This document shows positions 31,030 to 39,900 of a DNA stretch of 64,000 nt, piece after piece. The DNA is from Microbacterium sp. YJN-G (lineage in GTDB: Bacteria > Actinomycetota > Actinomycetes > Actinomycetales > Microbacteriaceae), in assembly GCF_015040615.1 (NCBI RefSeq), contig NZ_CP060402.1, forward strand, positions 1,736,001 through 1,800,000, given 5' to 3'. The notes under the pieces are model-generated. The model searched no databases. It was given only the letters and a program-made list of their open reading frames with translations, and was not told where the DNA came from. The translations under genes and the position numbers were made by a program. The first letter of the stretch is position 1; every line of letters begins with the position of its first letter.

Positions 31030-31883
31030 CGTTCGCTCCCCTCATCCCGAGCGGCGCTCGGTCGACCCACCTTGGCCTGCATCTGATCCCGCACCCGCAC
31101 GACGTCGCTACGGCGGAACATCCGTGTGACCACCCCCGCGATCACCACCGTCCCCTCATGCGACAGCAGGTCCCTGGCCACCCACCGGCGCAACGTCCGC
31201 GCCGACCCGGCGATCTTCTCCGCCTGCAGCTTCGTGATCCACGACCCCTCGCCCCACTCCTGCACCGGGAACGTCGCGAGCTCACGGTCATCCTCCGGCT
31301 CCCACGGCTTCTCACCCTTCGTGCGACGCTCCACCCCCCACTTATCGACCGCGTCCTGCACCGACCAGAACCCCCGCACGCCGTCGACCAGCGGGTTCCG
31401 GTCCAGGAACCCGATACCGAGGACGCGGACGTGCTCGACGTCGTTCACGAGATCCGGGAGCGCATGCTCGAGCGACTGCGGGTCCACCATCCGGTCCCAG
31501 TCGTGCAGCGTGTGGTAAACGTCGTTCAACGCGTCCAGCAGGTCGGCGTCCACCGGTGCCGGCGGCTCCACCTGCTGCGACCGACCACCCGGCGCCTTAT
31601 CCGTCGGCGTCGCCTTCATCGGATCCGCCAGCGACTGCAACCGGCCCATCAGGTCATCGGCATCCCGCACCAGCGTCCGGAGCCGGTAGAAGCATCCGTC
31701 ACATATCAGCGCGTGATCACGGGCCGGCTTCTCAGCGCACCCCGTGCACCGCGGCGTGTACGCGACACCCGGGAGACCGAGCGCACGGGCCCGCTCATAC
31801 GCCTCCTGCATCCCGTAGTCAGGGCACGTCGCATAGTGCACGCCCCGCTGCTTGCACCCACGGATGCACACCCGATCAGCCAT
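31026..31883 (-). CDS. zinc-finger and helix-turn-helix DNA-binding protein
   Basis: A 285-residue protein. The N-terminus carries a metal site (CIRGCKQRGVHYATCPDYG), then CTGCAEKPARDH and CDGCFYRL. The C-terminal part (SWITKLQAEKIAGSARTLRR) looks like a helix-turn-helix. Proteins of this layout occur in the replication region of actinophages, so it may help replication or transcription. ATG 31883 overlaps the previous gene by 8 bases. Confidence 0.6.
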   Translation of the reverse strand: MADRVCIRGCKQRGVHYATCPDYGMQEAYERARALGLPGVAYTPRCTGCAEKPARDHALICDGCFYRLRTLVRDADDLMGRLQSLADPMKATPTDKAPGGRSQQVEPPAPVDADLLDALNDVYHTLHDWDRMVDPQSLEHALPDLVNDVEHVRVLGIGFLDRNPLVDGVRGFWSVQDAVDKWGVERRTKGEKPWEPEDDRELATFPVQEWGEGSWITKLQAEKIAGSARTLRRWVARDLLSHEGTVVIAGVVTRMFRRSDVVRVRDQMQAKVGRPSAARDEGSER

Positions 31884-32349
31884 CCTCGCCCCCGTCCATC
31901 CGGCTCGTCTCGCACGCCGGGCACCCGTCAGCGAGCAGCGTCGCGTCCTCCACCCCGACGTCGTAGATGCGGTGCCGCTCCGGATACCCGCACGTCGGGC
32001 AGGTGGCTGCCGGACCATCTGTGACGATTTGCCAGTGCGCGCTGCTGTTCAGGAACCGGGCCACCAGAACCTCATCCGACGTAGTGCCGTTCGGCAGCGT
32101 GATGCCCGTGTGCTTCCGGTGACAGCTGCACATGCAGTCCGTCACCTCGTCGGCGGTCTCGTCGAGCGCGCGCCCGTCGCACGCATCATGCTTCCCCGCC
32201 CGGCAGTCGGGTCCGATCGGCTCGATGATGTCGGTGCACACGCAGTCCGCGATCTCGTCGGGATCCTTCGACACGGACACGAACCCGGCCCCGTTGCAGT
32301 ACGTGCAGTCCGGTCGCGGGTCAGAACGGCGTATCGTCACCGAACCCAC
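31876..32349 (-). CDS. multi-zinc-ribbon protein
   Basis: A 157-residue protein with several Cys clusters: CTYCNGAGF (like a DnaJ zinc repeat), CVC, CMCSCH, CPTCGY and CPACE. The start is GTG 32349 or GTG 32340; both overlap the SSB gene end. Likely a nucleic-acid or protein-contact factor; not assigned to a family. Confidence 0.55.
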   Translation of the reverse strand: MGSVTIRRSDPRPDCTYCNGAGFVSVSKDPDEIADCVCTDIIEPIGPDCRAGKHDACDGRALDETADEVTDCMCSCHRKHTGITLPNGTTSDEVLVARFLNSSAHWQIVTDGPAATCPTCGYPERHRIYDVGVEDATLLADGCPACETSRMDGGEDG

Positions 32350-32797
32350 CTCCCCACTCCTCCGCCGGCGGCTGCGCGGTCACCCACTGCTCTGCGGCCG
32401 GGGCGGATGCCGCCGGGCGCTGGCCGTCGGGACGCGCCGCCCTCGTCACCTGTGCCGTCGCGTACCGCAGCGACGGGCCGATCTCATCGACCTCCATCTC
32501 GATCGCGGTGCGGTTGTTGCCGTCGCGGTCCTGGTAGGAGCGCTGACGCAGACGGCCCTGCGCGATCACGCGCATGCCCTTCGACAGCGACCCGGCGACG
32601 TGCTCGGCGAACTCCCGCCACACACTGCATCGCATGAACAGTGCGTCGCCGTCCTTCCACTCCCCCGACGCCTTGTCCAACGTGCGCGGCGTCGACGCGA
32701 TCGTGAAGTTCGTCACCGGCAGACCGTTCTGCGTGTACCGCAACTCCGGATCCGCGGTCAGGTTCCCCACGACGGTGATGATCGTCTCCCCAGCCAT
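32321..32797 (-). CDS. ssb: single-stranded DNA-binding protein
   Basis: A 158-residue OB-fold protein from ATG 32797. It begins [19 protein letters not shown], then NFTIASTPR and [20 protein letters not shown], the standard bacterial SSB pattern, with a flexible linker and an acidic end GFGDDTPF, the tip that recruits partner proteins. It protects ssDNA in phage replication and recombination and sits upstream of the zinc-ribbon genes. Confidence 0.93.
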   Translation of the reverse strand: MAGETIITVVGNLTADPELRYTQNGLPVTNFTIASTPRTLDKASGEWKDGDALFMRCSVWREFAEHVAGSLSKGMRVIAQGRLRQRSYQDRDGNNRTAIEMEVDEIGPSLRYATAQVTRAARPDGQRPAASAPAAEQWVTAQPPAEEWGGGFGDDTPF

Positions 32798-33048
32798 CAG
32801 CTCTGCCCCTCGAGAACCGCGCGTGCGAGATCCATCGTCGCGCGCGACCGGGACGGATTGGGGCCGTGGAGCGCGTCGCTCAGCACATCGCGCATGCTGC
32901 TGAACAGGTGCTGGAACCAGCTCGCCTGCGTCTTCGCCGCCTCGGTGGGTGCTTCCATGATCGCGAACGATGCACCGATCACCATTTCGTTCGCCCGCGT
33001 GATCGCATCCGTGAGGATCTCGTCGTCGGTCTTGGTCTGCGTGCTCAT
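32797..33048 (-). CDS. 83-residue helical protein
   Basis: Mostly helical acidic protein ([40 protein letters not shown]), 2 bases downstream of the previous gene and overlapping ssb by one base. Not recognised. Its constant place before ssb hints at a DNA-metabolism link, but only by position. Confidence 0.52.
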   Translation of the reverse strand: MSTQTKTDDEILTDAITRANEMVIGASFAIMEAPTEAAKTQASWFQHLFSSMRDVLSDALHGPNPSRSRATMDLARAVLEGQS

Positions 33049-33050
33049 GG

Positions 33051-33341
33051 TCAGTTCTCCTCGTTCGCGTCGGCAGCCTCAACCTCGATCGGGTGAGGGG
33101 TGGTCATGGACTCCGGGACGACGACGATCGCCTCCGGGCGCAGCGGCAGGAACGCCGCCTTCGGGATCTCGACCGTGAGCTTCACCTCGACGGTCCCGGC
33201 GCGCGGCGCGGACGAGCGCTTCTGCGTCGATCCGACTACCTTGGCGCCGTTGATGCCTCTCGGGTCGTCGCGCGGGTAGTAGCGACTGATCTCGGGCGCC
33301 ACCTGCAGGTACACGGTCGCGCGGACGCTCTCGTTGCTCAT
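33051..33341 (-). CDS. 96-residue beta protein of unknown function
   Basis: Start ATG 33341 overlaps the previous gene by 4 bases. Sequence ([40 protein letters not shown]) is strand-rich and acidic at the end. Not recognised. Part of the replication-region operon. Confidence 0.52.
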   Translation of the reverse strand: MSNESVRATVYLQVAPEISRYYPRDDPRGINGAKVVGSTQKRSSAPRAGTVEVKLTVEIPKAAFLPLRPEAIVVVPESMTTPHPIEVEAADANEEN

Positions 33342-33625
33342 GCTCGTTTCCTCTCGCTGGTGTTGGCGGGCAGACCGACGGAGCGCCGAGCCTGCTTGAT
33401 GAAGTCGCGGGCCTCGCCCGTCAGCTCGGCGATCACCCGATCGGAGTGGCCGAGCATGGTGAGGCCGATGACCACCGCCTGTCGATGGCTGCGAAGCCGG
33501 ACGCTGTTGATCGCGCCGACGAGCACGTCCTCGACCTTCACTCCTCGGTGATCCGCCTCGGATGCCACCTGGCCCCAAACGTGAAGCGGAATGGTGATCG
33601 TCTTCGTCTCAGAACGGTTCGTCAT
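33338..33625 (-). CDS. small DNA-binding-type protein (ribbon-helix-helix-like start)
   Basis: A 95-residue basic protein. The start (SETKTITIPLHVWGQVASEA) followed by VEDVLVGAINSVRLRSHR resembles a ribbon-helix-helix, and the second half (MLGHSDRVIAELTGEARDFI) looks like a short helix-turn-helix. It overlaps the replication-type protein by 17 bases. May be a regulator or a replication accessory. Confidence 0.55.
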   Translation of the reverse strand: MTNRSETKTITIPLHVWGQVASEADHRGVKVEDVLVGAINSVRLRSHRQAVVIGLTMLGHSDRVIAELTGEARDFIKQARRSVGLPANTSERKRA

Positions 33626-34319
33626 CCCACACCTCCTCGGTCTCGTCCTGCTGCTCCGTCCAGTCGGCGAGACGGTCCTCGTACACCCGGCGCTGCAACC
33701 ACTCGTCGCGGAGCAACCGCCTGTCCCTGCAAGGACCGCACTTCTTCTGGCCGGCGCCGTGCGGCATGTGCTCGTCGCAGAACATCGGCGGGGCATCCAG
33801 CACGGCAGGGCGCTCCGGGCGCTCCACCGGCTCCGCCCGATCGCGCTGCACCGCGTCCCACGCATCGGCTCGCGCGGCATCCTCCGCCCGCACCTGCGCC
33901 CTGGCCCGCTCCCGCGCGCTCGCGCTCGCCCGCCCCCGCGCTCCCCCACCCATAGCCACGGAGACTCCATGGAGACCGTGCGGCGGTTCCGGCGTCGCGA
34001 TCCGCGTACCCCGCAGGTCGATCTTCAGCGGGTGCAGCAGCAGGATCCACTCCACCGACTCCCGCGTCCCCGGCCGAGGTGCGACGAACGTCGTCAGGAA
34101 CCCGGCCTCCGTCAGCAGCACCAGGTGCTCGAACACCTCGTCGGGCGTCAGGTCGAGCGTCGGGTACATCGCCGCCGACAGTTCGCGCGGGTCCATCTGC
34201 CCCCGGCCCAACGGGTCGAGGTTCAGCCACAGCCACATCGCCGTCGGCTTCGCGACGTCCGGCACGTGCGCCAGCGTCTCGAGGTCGGCGGGGCTGATCA
34301 TGCGTTGCTTGGTAGACAT
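33609..34319 (-). CDS. replication-type protein, winged helix plus zinc finger
   Basis: A 236-residue protein from ATG 34319 (AGAGGAACC upstream). Residues 1-100 resemble the N-terminal winged helix of phage replication initiators (AMWLWLNLDPLGRGQMDPRE, then LTPDEVFEHLVLLTEAGFLT). A long Arg/Ala helix follows, then a Cys/His site (CDEHMPHGAGQKKCGPCRDR) and an acidic end. It may recruit a host helicase to the phage origin. Replication genes otherwise lack a polymerase. Confidence 0.6.
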   Translation of the reverse strand: MSTKQRMISPADLETLAHVPDVAKPTAMWLWLNLDPLGRGQMDPRELSAAMYPTLDLTPDEVFEHLVLLTEAGFLTTFVAPRPGTRESVEWILLLHPLKIDLRGTRIATPEPPHGLHGVSVAMGGGARGRASASARERARAQVRAEDAARADAWDAVQRDRAEPVERPERPAVLDAPPMFCDEHMPHGAGQKKCGPCRDRRLLRDEWLQRRVYEDRLADWTEQQDETEEVWDDEPF

Positions 34320-34653
34320 CGGTTCCTCTCGCGAAGCCCCGGATGCACGCGGCCAGGGCAGAATTCAGGTCTTCGGGCTCGACAGTGAGGCACTCGGTGT
34401 AGCCCTTCCCGCCGGGGCCGAGCACGTCCTCGGCGTCCCGCCAGGAGGTGAACGCGGCCGGGAAGATGCGGCGCAGCACCTTCAGCGCCTCGCGCTCCCA
34501 GGTGGCGTCGGTGCCGCGCTGGCAGACGATCGGGTACCAGCCGCGATCCAGCCACCGCTGTACCCGCGACCACGCCCACGCCCGGCCGACCTTGAGCGTC
34601 ATCGACTCCGGGTGCCAGACGACATAGGTCATCGCGTACGTCGGCATGCTCAT
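34298..34653 (-). CDS. possible GIY-YIG-like protein; reading frame lacks its own stop
   Basis: Starts at ATG 34653, overlapping the ASCH gene by 4 bases. About 110 residues look real (MTYVVWHPESMTLKVGRAWA, EREALKVLRRIFPAAF, PEDLNSALAACIRGF) and recall GIY-YIG/T5orf172 domains by order of elements only. The frame then does not end: it stays open as out-of-frame text inside the next gene to 33622. If the GGGG run (plus-strand CCCC, 34337-34340) had one more base, it would stop at 34298, the end given here. So either mutation or a sequence error. Confidence 0.5.
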
Positions 34654-35126
34654 GCGATCGCCGCCTCGATACGCGCCACGGTCTCGACGTCGAGCGTCCG
34701 GAGACCGAGCGCTCCCCGATACGGGATCGGCTCGGCTAGTGCGCGCGGGCTCGCGAGCACTAGGTGGTGCACGTCCGGCTCTGCCCAGTCGGAGCAGTGT
34801 CCGGGGTTCTCCGACTTCCACGGCTTCCGCCAGCAGTGCTCTGCCGGGTGCACGTCGACGAGGTCGACGACGCCGATGATCGCGCCCCGGTCTGCGTGCC
34901 ACGGTCCGCTCTTCAGCACGTCGGTGTTCGACTCGTTGAACGCGGTAGCGGCGGCGGTGAGCGCGGCCGACTGCCCCGAGAACGCGGTGAGATCCACCTG
35001 CTGCGCGACATGTATGGCGACCGGCCCGCGGTAGCCGCCTGCGATGTTCCGCACCCGGTTCTCGACGTCCTTGCCGCCGTGGATGATCGCCCACGCCCAC
35101 GGCTGACGCACCGTCAGGATCCTCAT
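34650..35126 (-). CDS. ASCH-domain protein
   Basis: A 158-residue protein from ATG 35126 (4-base overlap). It opens MRILTVRQPWAWAIIHGGKD and VENR, the hallmark of the ASCH/PUA-like domain that binds RNA or modified nucleotides, and later has GAIIGVVDLVDVHP. Common in actinophages. May act as an RNA-binding or nuclease factor during infection. Confidence 0.82.
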   Translation of the reverse strand: MRILTVRQPWAWAIIHGGKDVENRVRNIAGGYRGPVAIHVAQQVDLTAFSGQSAALTAAATAFNESNTDVLKSGPWHADRGAIIGVVDLVDVHPAEHCWRKPWKSENPGHCSDWAEPDVHHLVLASPRALAEPIPYRGALGLRTLDVETVARIEAAIA

Positions 35127-35551
35127 CGTGTTCCCCTTCCGTCGGCACCGAACATCCGTTGCGCCTGCCACTTCAACCAGTCGTCGCCGTACACCGAGCA
35201 GCCCATCTCCATCGCGACCGCCGACGAGATCCGCACCCGGCGCGTCCCCTCGAGGCGGAACCATGCGAGCTCGCCCGGGTAGAACATCGGCACCCGCTCC
35301 GGAGACTTCACCCACCGGCGCACCTTCCAGCCGTGCGCGAGCGCCTCATCCTGCAGCTCCGCCTCACAGGCCGCGTTGCAGGTCGAGCACTGCGTCACCC
35401 CGTCCACGGGTGGCGGGAGGATCTTCGACCCACCCATCCCCACCGCGCGGCGGTGACCGAACTCAAGCGGCGACGTCGCCCCGCACATCACACACCGGTA
35501 GCCGTCACGCAGGTAGACGTCCTGGCGGGTCTGCTTCGTCGGGGCGCTCAT
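35123..35551 (-). CDS. HNH endonuclease
   Basis: A 142-residue protein overlapping the C5 methylase by 4 bases. HNH core: DGYRCVMCGATSPLEFGHRR, AVGMGGSK and QCSTCNAACE. The His in the FGHRR strand is the expected general base. Sits directly after a DNA methylase, a place where it could form a restriction-like pair, though many such pairs in phages are unrelated. Confidence 0.8.
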   Translation of the reverse strand: MSAPTKQTRQDVYLRDGYRCVMCGATSPLEFGHRRAVGMGGSKILPPPVDGVTQCSTCNAACEAELQDEALAHGWKVRRWVKSPERVPMFYPGELAWFRLEGTRRVRISSAVAMEMGCSVYGDDWLKWQAQRMFGADGRGTR

Positions 35552-37179
35552 GCCGCCACCGCCAGCAGGAACTCAGCGACCGCGTGCCCGAGGTCGCGCG
35601 CGGCCGGCGGCGTGACCGCGTTGCCCGCCTGCTTCACCTTGTCGCGCTTCGTGCCGAGCAGGTTGTAGTCCGGCGCGAACGCCATGCCGAGCATGATCTC
35701 GTGCGGTTCGAGCATCCGGAATCCGGCGTCGTCGACGTCGAGACTGATCGGCATCGGCGGGTCGATGAGCGACTGGTGACCGCCCGTCGTCAGCGTGCGG
35801 ATCGGCTCGGTGACCGGCGTGGACATCTCCGCGCCGCCCTCGTTGTTGCGCATGACGAGCGCGTGGTGATTGCCTTCGGCGCTGACCGTGTCGATCGGCA
35901 TGCTGGTCGGCTTCGCGACGCCGTTGTTGCGCAGCGGGACCACGAGTCCCGTCTCGTTTCGGGTCGACTGCGTGCGCATCGGGTCCGCGACGGATGCCGC
36001 CTGCTTGCCCTCACGGCCCTCCACCGGGACCAGCAGCGAGGCGTGCGTGCCACCGGCGACAATCGACGGCAGCTCACGAGTGATCGGCTCCGATCGGGAC
36101 GCGTCCGCGCCGCTCACGTTGTTCACGATCAGCGGCGGGATCGCGAGCCCGTGCTCGGCCGTTCCCGTCTGGATAGGCATCGGCTCGTCCGTCGGCGCGA
36201 TGCGGAGGTAGTTCGATCCGGTCGTCACGCCGTCGTACGTGTTCCCGGCCGCCTTCGCGATGATCGGCGCCCAGTGACGTTCGATGCCGCGGCGGATGCG
36301 CTCGCGGGTCTTCTCGGCGAGCGGCTTCTCGCGGTCGCCGATGCGCTGTGCGGGGATCGACCAGTCGATGATCGACGCGGCGGGCAGCCAGCCCGGCTCG
36401 ATCACGACGTAGCACTCCGGGCACCGGTAGAGGTACTGCGCCCGGTACCGGCCCCACTGCTCGGCCTTCTTGAACGCCTGCACCGCCTGCACCTGACCGT
36501 GCTCGGGGCAGAACGCCATCGGCCGGGTCCACTTCCCCACGTTCGGCGCAGGGTGCTGCTTCGTCGACAGGTCCGCACGCCACATCACGATGTACATGCG
36601 GTCCCGCGACTGCGGGGCCGGCAGCCCGCCGATCTGCGCGTGCATGCTGTTCAGCCACACGAACCGCAGCCGGTAGCCGAGCGACTCCATCGCCATCTGC
36701 CACGCCGGGAACTGATCCCACCGGTACGCGTCGACGACGTTCTCGAGGATGATCGCCATGTACCGGTGGTGCTCAGCGAACCGCGGGATGTCCCACATCG
36801 TCGCGCGGGACCGGTTCGCGGCCTCGTCGGGCAGCGGGCGGGTGCCATCGAGCTCGAACAACGCCTGATCCTGCATCCGCTGCCGCTTGATGCCCTTCGC
36901 GATCGAGTGGTTCGTGCACTCCGGCGACCCCCAGAGCACGTGCGTGCGCGGGAAGTACGCGGGGTTCACCTGGCTGATGTCGGCCTGTGAGTGGTCGGTG
37001 TCCGGGTGGTTCACCTGGTGCGACTTGATCGCCAGCTCCCAGTGGTTCGCCGCGATCACGACCTTGTATCCCGCCTCGACCAGGCCGCTGCTCGACCCGC
37101 CCGCACCGCAGAACAGATCGGTGACGGTGAGGCCGTTCCATTCGACCTCGGGGTGCCGATAGCCGATCCGATCAGTCAT
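35548..37179 (-). CDS. DNA cytosine-5 methyltransferase
   Basis: A 543-residue protein from ATG 37179. Motif I DLFCGAGGSSSGL (21-33), motif IV WGSPECTNHS with the presumed nucleophile Cys88 (SPEC instead of the usual PPCQ), motif VI LENV (145-148), and motif VIII QSRDR (190-194). A zinc-ribbon insert (CPEHG, then CPECY) lies near residues 225-275, and the target-recognition part and the C-terminal motifs follow. It probably protects phage DNA from host restriction. The SPEC variant is known in phage members. Confidence 0.88.
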   Translation of the reverse strand: MTDRIGYRHPEVEWNGLTVTDLFCGAGGSSSGLVEAGYKVVIAANHWELAIKSHQVNHPDTDHSQADISQVNPAYFPRTHVLWGSPECTNHSIAKGIKRQRMQDQALFELDGTRPLPDEAANRSRATMWDIPRFAEHHRYMAIILENVVDAYRWDQFPAWQMAMESLGYRLRFVWLNSMHAQIGGLPAPQSRDRMYIVMWRADLSTKQHPAPNVGKWTRPMAFCPEHGQVQAVQAFKKAEQWGRYRAQYLYRCPECYVVIEPGWLPAASIIDWSIPAQRIGDREKPLAEKTRERIRRGIERHWAPIIAKAAGNTYDGVTTGSNYLRIAPTDEPMPIQTGTAEHGLAIPPLIVNNVSGADASRSEPITRELPSIVAGGTHASLLVPVEGREGKQAASVADPMRTQSTRNETGLVVPLRNNGVAKPTSMPIDTVSAEGNHHALVMRNNEGGAEMSTPVTEPIRTLTTGGHQSLIDPPMPISLDVDDAGFRMLEPHEIMLGMAFAPDYNLLGTKRDKVKQAGNAVTPPAARDLGHAVAEFLLAVAA

Positions 37180-37309
37180 CGAGAGTCGCCTCCATCCCAC
37201 ACGCGTTGCACCTTGCGATGGCCGGGCCGTTCAGGCTGACCGCCGCGTAGGGCTCCCCGGATATCCACGTCACGTCGTCGTGCGCGCATTCGGTCTGCGA
37301 ACTGCTCAT
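37172..37309 (-). CDS. 45-residue zinc-binding protein
   Basis: Short protein from ATG 37309 (4-base overlap with the helicase-methylase stop); its end overlaps the C5 methylase start by 8 bases. Contains TECAHDDVTW and ARCNACGMEA, two Cys/His clusters that could form one zinc site. Such tiny zinc proteins precede DNA-modification genes in actinophages. Function unknown. Confidence 0.6.
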   Translation of the reverse strand: MSSSQTECAHDDVTWISGEPYAAVSLNGPAIARCNACGMEATLDD

Positions 37310-39900
37310 GCCGCGCTCCCCTCTTCGATGTCGAGCAGATCGAACAGCGACGGGGTCGACTGCTCGGCGTCAAGCTCCCGCTGATACATGACCGCGTCGC
37401 GGAACGACGTCGGGTTGAGTTCGGATGCGCGGCCGTCGCGGCCGAGCTTCCGGGCGCGCAGCGGTACCGTGCCGAGCCCGCCGAACGGGTCGAACACCAG
37501 ATCGCCCTTGTTCGAGTACCGCTCGATCAGCCGGTCGACGATGTCGAACTGCAGCGGGCAGATGTGGAACTCGAGCGCGCGGCGTGACTGTTCACCGTTG
37601 AGGGTGAGCATCCGGTTCACGTCGTCCCAGACGTCGTGCCGCCACGAGCCCGGGTCGAGGCTCTTGAACGTCGAGGGCAGCGCGTTCTTCGCGGCGAGTG
37701 CTTCGCCGGTGCGAACGTGCGCGTCGAAGTCGTACACGTTCGCGCGGGTCTGCTGCTTGAACAGTCGCGAGCGGTGCTTCGGCTCGATCGCCGCCAGTTC
37801 CTCCGGCGTCAGCAGCCGGTCGCCCGACGAGCGCCAGTCGGCGGCCGCGTCGATCTGCCAGCGCGCGAGTGAGTAGTCCGCGACGTCCTTCACGACCCGG
37901 TCGTCGGCGTACCCCTTCGACCTGTCCGTCTGCGGCTTGTGGAACAGCAGGATGTACTCCGGCGAGCCGACGCCCATCTTCGTGCCGTCCTTCCGCATCT
38001 CGGTGTAGCCGAGGCGGTAGGTCTGGTTGTTCTCCCGGACGACGTCGGTCGTGACGGTGATCATCCCCATGTAGTCGAAGCCGTGCTTCAACCCGTGCGC
38101 GAGTGCTTCGGCGTGGAACGGTGACACAGTCGGGATGCCGGCGCCGGTGACGTTGCCGAACTGGATGCGGTCCTTCACGTGGCAGGCGTAGATCCGGCCC
38201 GGCTTGAGCACGCGCAGCAGCTCGGGCGTGAGGTAGTCCATCTGCTGCCAGAAGTGCAGGTTGTCGTCGGTGTGCCCGAAGTCGTTGTAGCTCGGCGTGT
38301 ACTCGTAGTGGTTCGAGAATGGGATGCTCGTCACGATCAGGTCGACCGTGTTCGCGTCCATGTGGTCGCGCGTCTCGATCACGCAGTCGTTCAGCGCGAG
38401 AGTCCAGCCGGGCCCGGATGCCTCGACCCTCTCGACGCCCATCGCGCGAGTGAGCGCGGCGGAGATCGCGGCCGGGTTGAGGCCGAACTCGCGGATCACA
38501 TCGCTCATCGTCTCGGTGAGGCGGTCGTGCTCTTCCCACTTCGCGAGCAGGCTGTCGCGGATCTCCGACTCCGTCTCGGCGTAGATCAGATGCACCGTGC
38601 AGGGTCGGGTCTGCCCGAACCGCTGGATGCGGTGCACTGCCTGGATGGTGTCGTTGAACTTGTGCGTGACGCCGACGAAGATCGCCGTGTTCGAGCGCTG
38701 CAGGTTCATGCCCTGGCCGAGCTGCACCGGCTTGCCGACGAGCTCGGCGGTGCGGCCGTCGCGCCAGGCGTCGAGGCGTGCCTCGGCCTCGTCGTCGCTG
38801 AGCGCACCGTAGACGCTGCTGAACGGCAGGCCCTCGGCGCGGAGCGCCTTCTCGATCGCGTCCTGCTCGTCGTTCAGGTCGCACCAGATGATCACCGGGT
38901 CATCGGCGCCGTGCTCGGCGACATGCGCTCGCACGAGGCCGATTGCGTGCGCGACGCGCTCGGGCAGCGTCTCGCGCTTCTCTTTCGCGGCGGCCTGTAG
39001 CGACTTCGCGCCGGTGCGTACGAGCACGCCCTGCCCGTCGCGGTCGATCTCGTCGGAGAGGACCCCGACCTCGACCTGATGCCACTGCACGTCGAGGTCC
39101 GGCAGGTCGTACCCCTCATCGGAGTGACCGAGGTCGGACGGACGCTGCACGAAGCATGCCCACGTGTTCAGCCACAGCCAGAACTCGCGCTCCTTGTGCG
39201 GGTACAGCCGCAGGTTGCCCGCCTTCGAGCTGTCGCGCTGGAAGAACCGGGTGAGCGCCTGGCCGGTGTCCATGATGCCGAGGAACCCGGCGTAGTGGAT
39301 CAGCTCCTTGTGCCGGTTCGGCGACGGGGTGGCCGTGGCGACGAATCGGAACGGGATGCTGTCGAACAGACCGAGGAACTCTTGATACGTCTTCGAGCCG
39401 AACGAGCGCAGCACGGATGCCTCGTCGAGCGAGACGGCGTCGAAGCGGTCGACCTCGAGGCGGCCGTCGCGCACGGACTCGTAGTTCGTCACGTAGATGC
39501 CCGACCACGCCGGATCGACCTCTTCGGTGCGGCGGATGAACCGCACCTCCATGTCGAGCAGATTGCGGCCGTCACGGATGAACTCGCCGCGGACGCCGAG
39601 CGGCGCGACGATCAGCGCGCGGCCGCCGACGACCGGCGACGCCGGGTGCGCGAGGATCTGCCGCAGCGTCTCCATCTGCATGATCGACTTGCCGAGCCCG
39701 AACTTCGCGAAGATCGCACGGCGGCCGCCAGCGACCGCCCAGCGCACGATGTCCCGCTGATGCGGGAGAAGGACGGGCGCGAGGTCGCTCTCGTGCACGG
39801 GGAATCCGAAGCTACGATCGAACGCGACCTTCTCCCGCAGGAACTCGTCATGCGTGATCGCCGGCAGTTCGAGGAACGCGGGATCGGTGAGCGTGCTCAT
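37306..39900 (-). CDS. SNF2-type helicase fused to DNA methyltransferase
   Basis: An 864-residue two-part enzyme. Residues 40-460: helicase with Q-like LLPHQRDIVRW, Walker A FGLGKS (67-72), SLDEAS (157-162), ATATPSPNR (188-196) and motif VI HRIQRFGQ (423-430). Residues 495-864: an N-methyltransferase with TSIPFSNHYEY (524-534, a DPPY-like motif IV) and DPFGGLGTVPLRARKLGRD (motif I, SAM site near residue 820). The order helicase then methylase suggests a translocating modification enzyme. Overlaps both neighbours by 4 bases. Confidence 0.85.
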   Translation of the reverse strand: MSTLTDPAFLELPAITHDEFLREKVAFDRSFGFPVHESDLAPVLLPHQRDIVRWAVAGGRRAIFAKFGLGKSIMQMETLRQILAHPASPVVGGRALIVAPLGVRGEFIRDGRNLLDMEVRFIRRTEEVDPAWSGIYVTNYESVRDGRLEVDRFDAVSLDEASVLRSFGSKTYQEFLGLFDSIPFRFVATATPSPNRHKELIHYAGFLGIMDTGQALTRFFQRDSSKAGNLRLYPHKEREFWLWLNTWACFVQRPSDLGHSDEGYDLPDLDVQWHQVEVGVLSDEIDRDGQGVLVRTGAKSLQAAAKEKRETLPERVAHAIGLVRAHVAEHGADDPVIIWCDLNDEQDAIEKALRAEGLPFSSVYGALSDDEAEARLDAWRDGRTAELVGKPVQLGQGMNLQRSNTAIFVGVTHKFNDTIQAVHRIQRFGQTRPCTVHLIYAETESEIRDSLLAKWEEHDRLTETMSDVIREFGLNPAAISAALTRAMGVERVEASGPGWTLALNDCVIETRDHMDANTVDLIVTSIPFSNHYEYTPSYNDFGHTDDNLHFWQQMDYLTPELLRVLKPGRIYACHVKDRIQFGNVTGAGIPTVSPFHAEALAHGLKHGFDYMGMITVTTDVVRENNQTYRLGYTEMRKDGTKMGVGSPEYILLFHKPQTDRSKGYADDRVVKDVADYSLARWQIDAAADWRSSGDRLLTPEELAAIEPKHRSRLFKQQTRANVYDFDAHVRTGEALAAKNALPSTFKSLDPGSWRHDVWDDVNRMLTLNGEQSRRALEFHICPLQFDIVDRLIERYSNKGDLVFDPFGGLGTVPLRARKLGRDGRASELNPTSFRDAVMYQRELDAEQSTPSLFDLLDIEEGSAA

